From: Eudoraea sp.
GTDB lineage: Bacteria; Bacteroidota; Bacteroidia; Flavobacteriales; Flavobacteriaceae
DNA: 9,173 nt
Reading direction: 5' to 3'
Assembly: GCA_013042925.1 (NCBI GenBank)
Contig: JABDPH010000092.1
Span: 1-9,173 of the forward strand
The notes under the pieces: generated by a model
Database searches by the model: none
What the model was told of the DNA's origin: nothing
What the model saw: the letters and a program-made list of their open reading frames with translations, nothing else
In this document: positions 6,613 through 9,173 of the stretch, in pieces
Layout of the letters: each line of letters starts with the position of its first letter
Numbering within the stretch: the stretch's first letter is position 1
Translations under genes and position numbers: made by a program

Positions 6613-8712
6613 TCAAATTTCTATATTTTTCTGATTCAATTTATTGAGGTAATAATCATAAATTACGAATTGAGAGCGCAACTTAGGTAATTCATTCTTC
6701 CTATAAATATTGTTCTGTTGCCCATTAAAAATTCGGGCTTTTACGTTATCCCTCCAGGAAATTTCAAAAGTATCTATTAATTCCTGTTTAATATCTTCAT
6801 CATAAATTGGGCATCCAACCTCCACCCTATTATCCAAATTACGTGTCATCCAGTCTGCGGATGAAATATAAATTTTGGGGTTACCGTCATTGCCAAAAAT
6901 AAAGACCCGCGGATGCTCCAAAAATTTATCAACAATACTTATAGCTTCAATATTTTCGCTCATACCTTCAACCCCGGGGATAAGACAACACACACCTCTG
7001 ATAATAAGCTGGATTTTGACCCCTTCCCTGCTAGCCTCATATAATTTATCCACCATTTCATAGGAGGTAAAGCTGTTCATCTTTATTTTTATGTAAGCAT
7101 CTCTGCCTTGTTTTGCAGCTTCTATTTCTTTGTCAATAAACTTCTTAAACAAACTTTTTGTATAGTGGGGAGAAACTATCAAATGTTTGTATTTGTATAT
7201 TTTGTAAGTGGTTTCAAAAAAATCAAAGACAATCTTGAGTTCTTTTAAAATAGATTCATTAGCAGTAAAAAGCGTATAATCTGTATATATTTTAGCGGTT
7301 GATTCATTAAAGTTACCGGTACTAATAAATCCATACCGCTTAATTAAATCTCCCTCCTCCCGTTCAATTACGCAAATTTTGCTGTGAACTTTTAAACCGG
7401 GGACTCCAAAGATCAGCTTTACACCTTCGGCTTGTAATTCTTCCGCATACTTAATATTAGCTTGTTCATCAAAACGAGCCCGTAATTCTATCTGCATGGT
7501 AACTTTTTTACCATTTTTTACCGCATTTATTAAGGATGCTGCCACTTGTGAATCCTTTGCAAGACGATATACAGTAATTTTTATGCTTTTTACTTTCGGA
7601 TCCAACGCAGCTTCCCTTAGGAATTTGATGATATAAGAAAAAGTATGGTATGGCGCGTACATAAGGAAATCCTTTTCAGCTATGTGCTCTAATAAGCTTG
7701 CTTCCAGACTCAGACCTTTTACGGGAAGAGGTGTGATTTTGTCATACATAAGATCTTGTCTTCCTAAACTTGGGAAGCTCATATAATCTCGTCTGTTGTG
7801 ATAACGACCTCCCGGAATTACACTATCTGTATCTTTGATGCCCATTTTTCCTTTTAGAAATTCCAAGGTATCCTCACCTATACTTTTATCATATACAAAC
7901 CGAACCGGGTCACTAATTTTTCTTCCTTGAACACTCGATGATATTTTTTCTATAAATGTCTTACTCAAATCATTGTCAATGTCTAATTCCGCATCTCTTG
8001 TTATTTTAATCATATGCGCAGAAATAGACTTATAGTCAAACATTGGAAATATGCGATCCAAACAAAACCTTATCAGGTCATCTAGTATAATGATGAAATT
8101 TTTATTTCCTTCAGGTAGCAAAACCACAAAGCGGTCCGTGCCTTTTGGAATCTCTATCAGCGCATAACGATTCTTCTCAATACTTTGGTGCTTTTGGTCT
8201 TTTTCGGTTTCCTTAAGAACCATTTTTACGGCCAGGTAAGCTTCTGTATCCTTTAAGAGAGGGAATTGATTAAGATCATTTAAAACTATGGTCATTAACA
8301 GGGGGCTAACCTTTTCTATAAAATAATTTTTAATGAATTCAGCCTGGCTTTCAGATACCTCGGTTTCATTGATAAGAAAAATACCCTGACTTTCTAATTC
8401 TTGCTCAATATCCCCATGAATTTCAAGGCTTTTACTTTGTTGATCAATTACAATTTTGGTAATTTCTGCTAGCAAGTCCTTTGCCTTCTCCCCTCCCAGG
8501 GCACTCTTCCCTTTTTTACCTGCCAGGACAATTCTTTTAATAGTAGCGTACCTTACTTTAAAAAACTCATCCAAATTATTGGAGAAAATTCCTAAAAATC
8601 GAAGTCGTTCTATCAATGGAACGTTTTTATCCGCACTCTCCTGCAATACACGATCATTAAACATCAACCAGCTAATTTCCCGGTTGATGTATTGATTTTT
8701 AGTCTTAATCAT
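6613..8712 (-). CDS. ppk1: Polyphosphate kinase 1
   Basis: A complete 699-residue PPK1, close to the 688 residues of the E. coli enzyme. PPK1 reversibly moves the terminal phosphate of ATP onto inorganic polyphosphate through a phosphohistidine intermediate, often at the membrane. The N-terminal domain starts with YINREISWLMFNDRVLQES, then FSNNLDEFFKVR (residues 43-54). The two phospholipase-D-like catalytic domains are present: VPGLKVHSK (437-445) with His443, matching the autophosphorylated His435 of E. coli, and FLEHPRVFIFGN (597-608) with His600, matching His592. STGNFNESTAKIYTDYT (464-480) holds the ATP-binding Tyr476 equivalent, and IRGVCCLIPG (571-580) is also typical. The ATG overlaps the stop of the upstream sixA-like gene by one base (TAATG), so translation is probably coupled. 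No ppx gene is visible in the window. All key residues seem intact. Confidence 0.97.
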   Translation of the reverse strand: MIKTKNQYINREISWLMFNDRVLQESADKNVPLIERLRFLGIFSNNLDEFFKVRYATIKRIVLAGKKGKSALGGEKAKDLLAEITKIVIDQQSKSLEIHGDIEQELESQGIFLINETEVSESQAEFIKNYFIEKVSPLLMTIVLNDLNQFPLLKDTEAYLAVKMVLKETEKDQKHQSIEKNRYALIEIPKGTDRFVVLLPEGNKNFIIILDDLIRFCLDRIFPMFDYKSISAHMIKITRDAELDIDNDLSKTFIEKISSSVQGRKISDPVRFVYDKSIGEDTLEFLKGKMGIKDTDSVIPGGRYHNRRDYMSFPSLGRQDLMYDKITPLPVKGLSLEASLLEHIAEKDFLMYAPYHTFSYIIKFLREAALDPKVKSIKITVYRLAKDSQVAASLINAVKNGKKVTMQIELRARFDEQANIKYAEELQAEGVKLIFGVPGLKVHSKICVIEREEGDLIKRYGFISTGNFNESTAKIYTDYTLFTANESILKELKIVFDFFETTYKIYKYKHLIVSPHYTKSLFKKFIDKEIEAAKQGRDAYIKIKMNSFTSYEMVDKLYEASREGVKIQLIIRGVCCLIPGVEGMSENIEAISIVDKFLEHPRVFIFGNDGNPKIYISSADWMTRNLDNRVEVGCPIYDEDIKQELIDTFEISWRDNVKARIFNGQQNNIYRKNELPKLRSQFVIYDYYLNKLNQKNIEI

Positions 8713-9173
8713 TATCTGAGTTGTTTAGGAATAAGGATATGTTCCGTAATACCATTTTTAATCTCTTTCCAACTTGTGACATCAAAGCTTATTTGTACCA
8801 ATGCCGAAGTAGGTACGTTATCGATAGCCTTGTTTCCCAAATGATTTACAACGTTGGTTAGTGCATAATTATGGCCAAAAATCATTACTTTGTTATGATT
8901 ATCATCCAGTTGTTTTATAAAGGACATTACAGCTTCTCCCGAAAAATCATACAATTGATCTGTAATCTTTAATTTTTCCAAAGGATAATTAAAAGTCCTT
9001 AGGAATATCATACAGGTATGAAGAGCCCTGTTTGCCGGGCTAGAATGGGCTGAATCTATACTCTGGGACAGCCTCTTAAATTCAGTGCTTACAAGATGCG
9101 CATCATTTATTCCCCTCTTCTGCAAGGGTCTGTCCTGGTCGCTTACTCGGTATTCCCAGGATGATTTCCCATG
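8712..9173 (-). CDS. SixA-like phosphohistidine phosphatase (N-terminus beyond window)
   Basis: A histidine phosphatase superfamily protein of the SixA type; 153 residues are visible and the reading frame is open to the right edge. The first visible codon is the catalytic His of the RHG motif (HGKSSWE), so only about 8 N-terminal residues are missing. The TTG at 9125 is internal and is not the start, because conserved residues lie upstream of it in the same frame. Other signatures are DRPLQKRG (visible residues 14-21), SSPANRALHT (44-53, with the phosphate-binding Arg49) and IFGHNYAL with the second catalytic His101. E. coli SixA removes phosphate from phosphohistidine in proteins such as ArcB or NPr. 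Its stop overlaps the ppk1 start by one base, so the two genes form an operon. The target in this organism is unknown. Confidence 0.88.
   Translation of the reverse strand, partial: HGKSSWEYRVSDQDRPLQKRGINDAHLVSTEFKRLSQSIDSAHSSPANRALHTCMIFLRTFNYPLEKLKITDQLYDFSGEAVMSFIKQLDDNHNKVMIFGHNYALTNVVNHLGNKAIDNVPTSALVQISFDVTSWKEIKNGITEHILIPKQLR

Noticed and set aside
8712..9125. A TTG start at 9125 for the histidine phosphatase
   Set aside because: The same frame continues to the window edge and encodes the conserved HGKSSWE and DRPL motifs upstream, so the gene begins outside the window.

Overview
The window looks like a chromosomal segment of a Bacteroidota bacterium, most likely a member of the Flavobacteriia. 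This rests on the AT-rich composition, Bacteroidota-style protein sequences, near-absent Shine-Dalgarno signals, a TAnnTTTG-type promoter element upstream of the main operon, and a sixA-ppk1 gene pair that I recall as typical of Bacteroidota. This is inference; there is no rRNA or other taxonomic marker here.

Positions 1-5688, all on the minus strand, hold an ebo operon in the order eboA-eboB-eboC-eboD-eboE-eboF. Gaps between genes are only 1-9 bases. EboA to EboE are complete. EboF runs off the left edge after 212 codons. Ebo genes are known from cyanobacteria, where they are needed for export of the scytonemin monomer to the periplasm, from scattered bacteria, and from plastids of some eustigmatophyte algae. 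The product or cargo of the pathway is unknown outside the scytonemin case. The enzyme set here is a helical EboA, a TatD-like metallohydrolase, a UbiA-type membrane prenyltransferase, a dehydroquinate-synthase-like sugar phosphate cyclase, a xylose-isomerase-like TIM barrel and an alkaline-phosphatase-superfamily protein. It suggests synthesis and handling of a prenylated cyclic small molecule. This operon is the most interesting content of the window.

A 163-base divergent intergenic region (5689-5851) separates eboA from miaE (5852-6433, plus strand). MiaE is the diiron tRNA hydroxylase that converts ms2i6A37 to ms2io6A37. A 179-base convergent intergenic region (6434-6612) follows and contains a 20-base near-perfect palindrome.

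The right part (6613-9173, minus strand) is a sixA-ppk1 unit. A SixA-like histidine phosphatase, truncated by the window edge at the catalytic RHG motif, overlaps the start of polyphosphate kinase 1 by one base. I saw no mobile elements, CRISPR arrays, tRNA or rRNA genes, or frameshifted genes.
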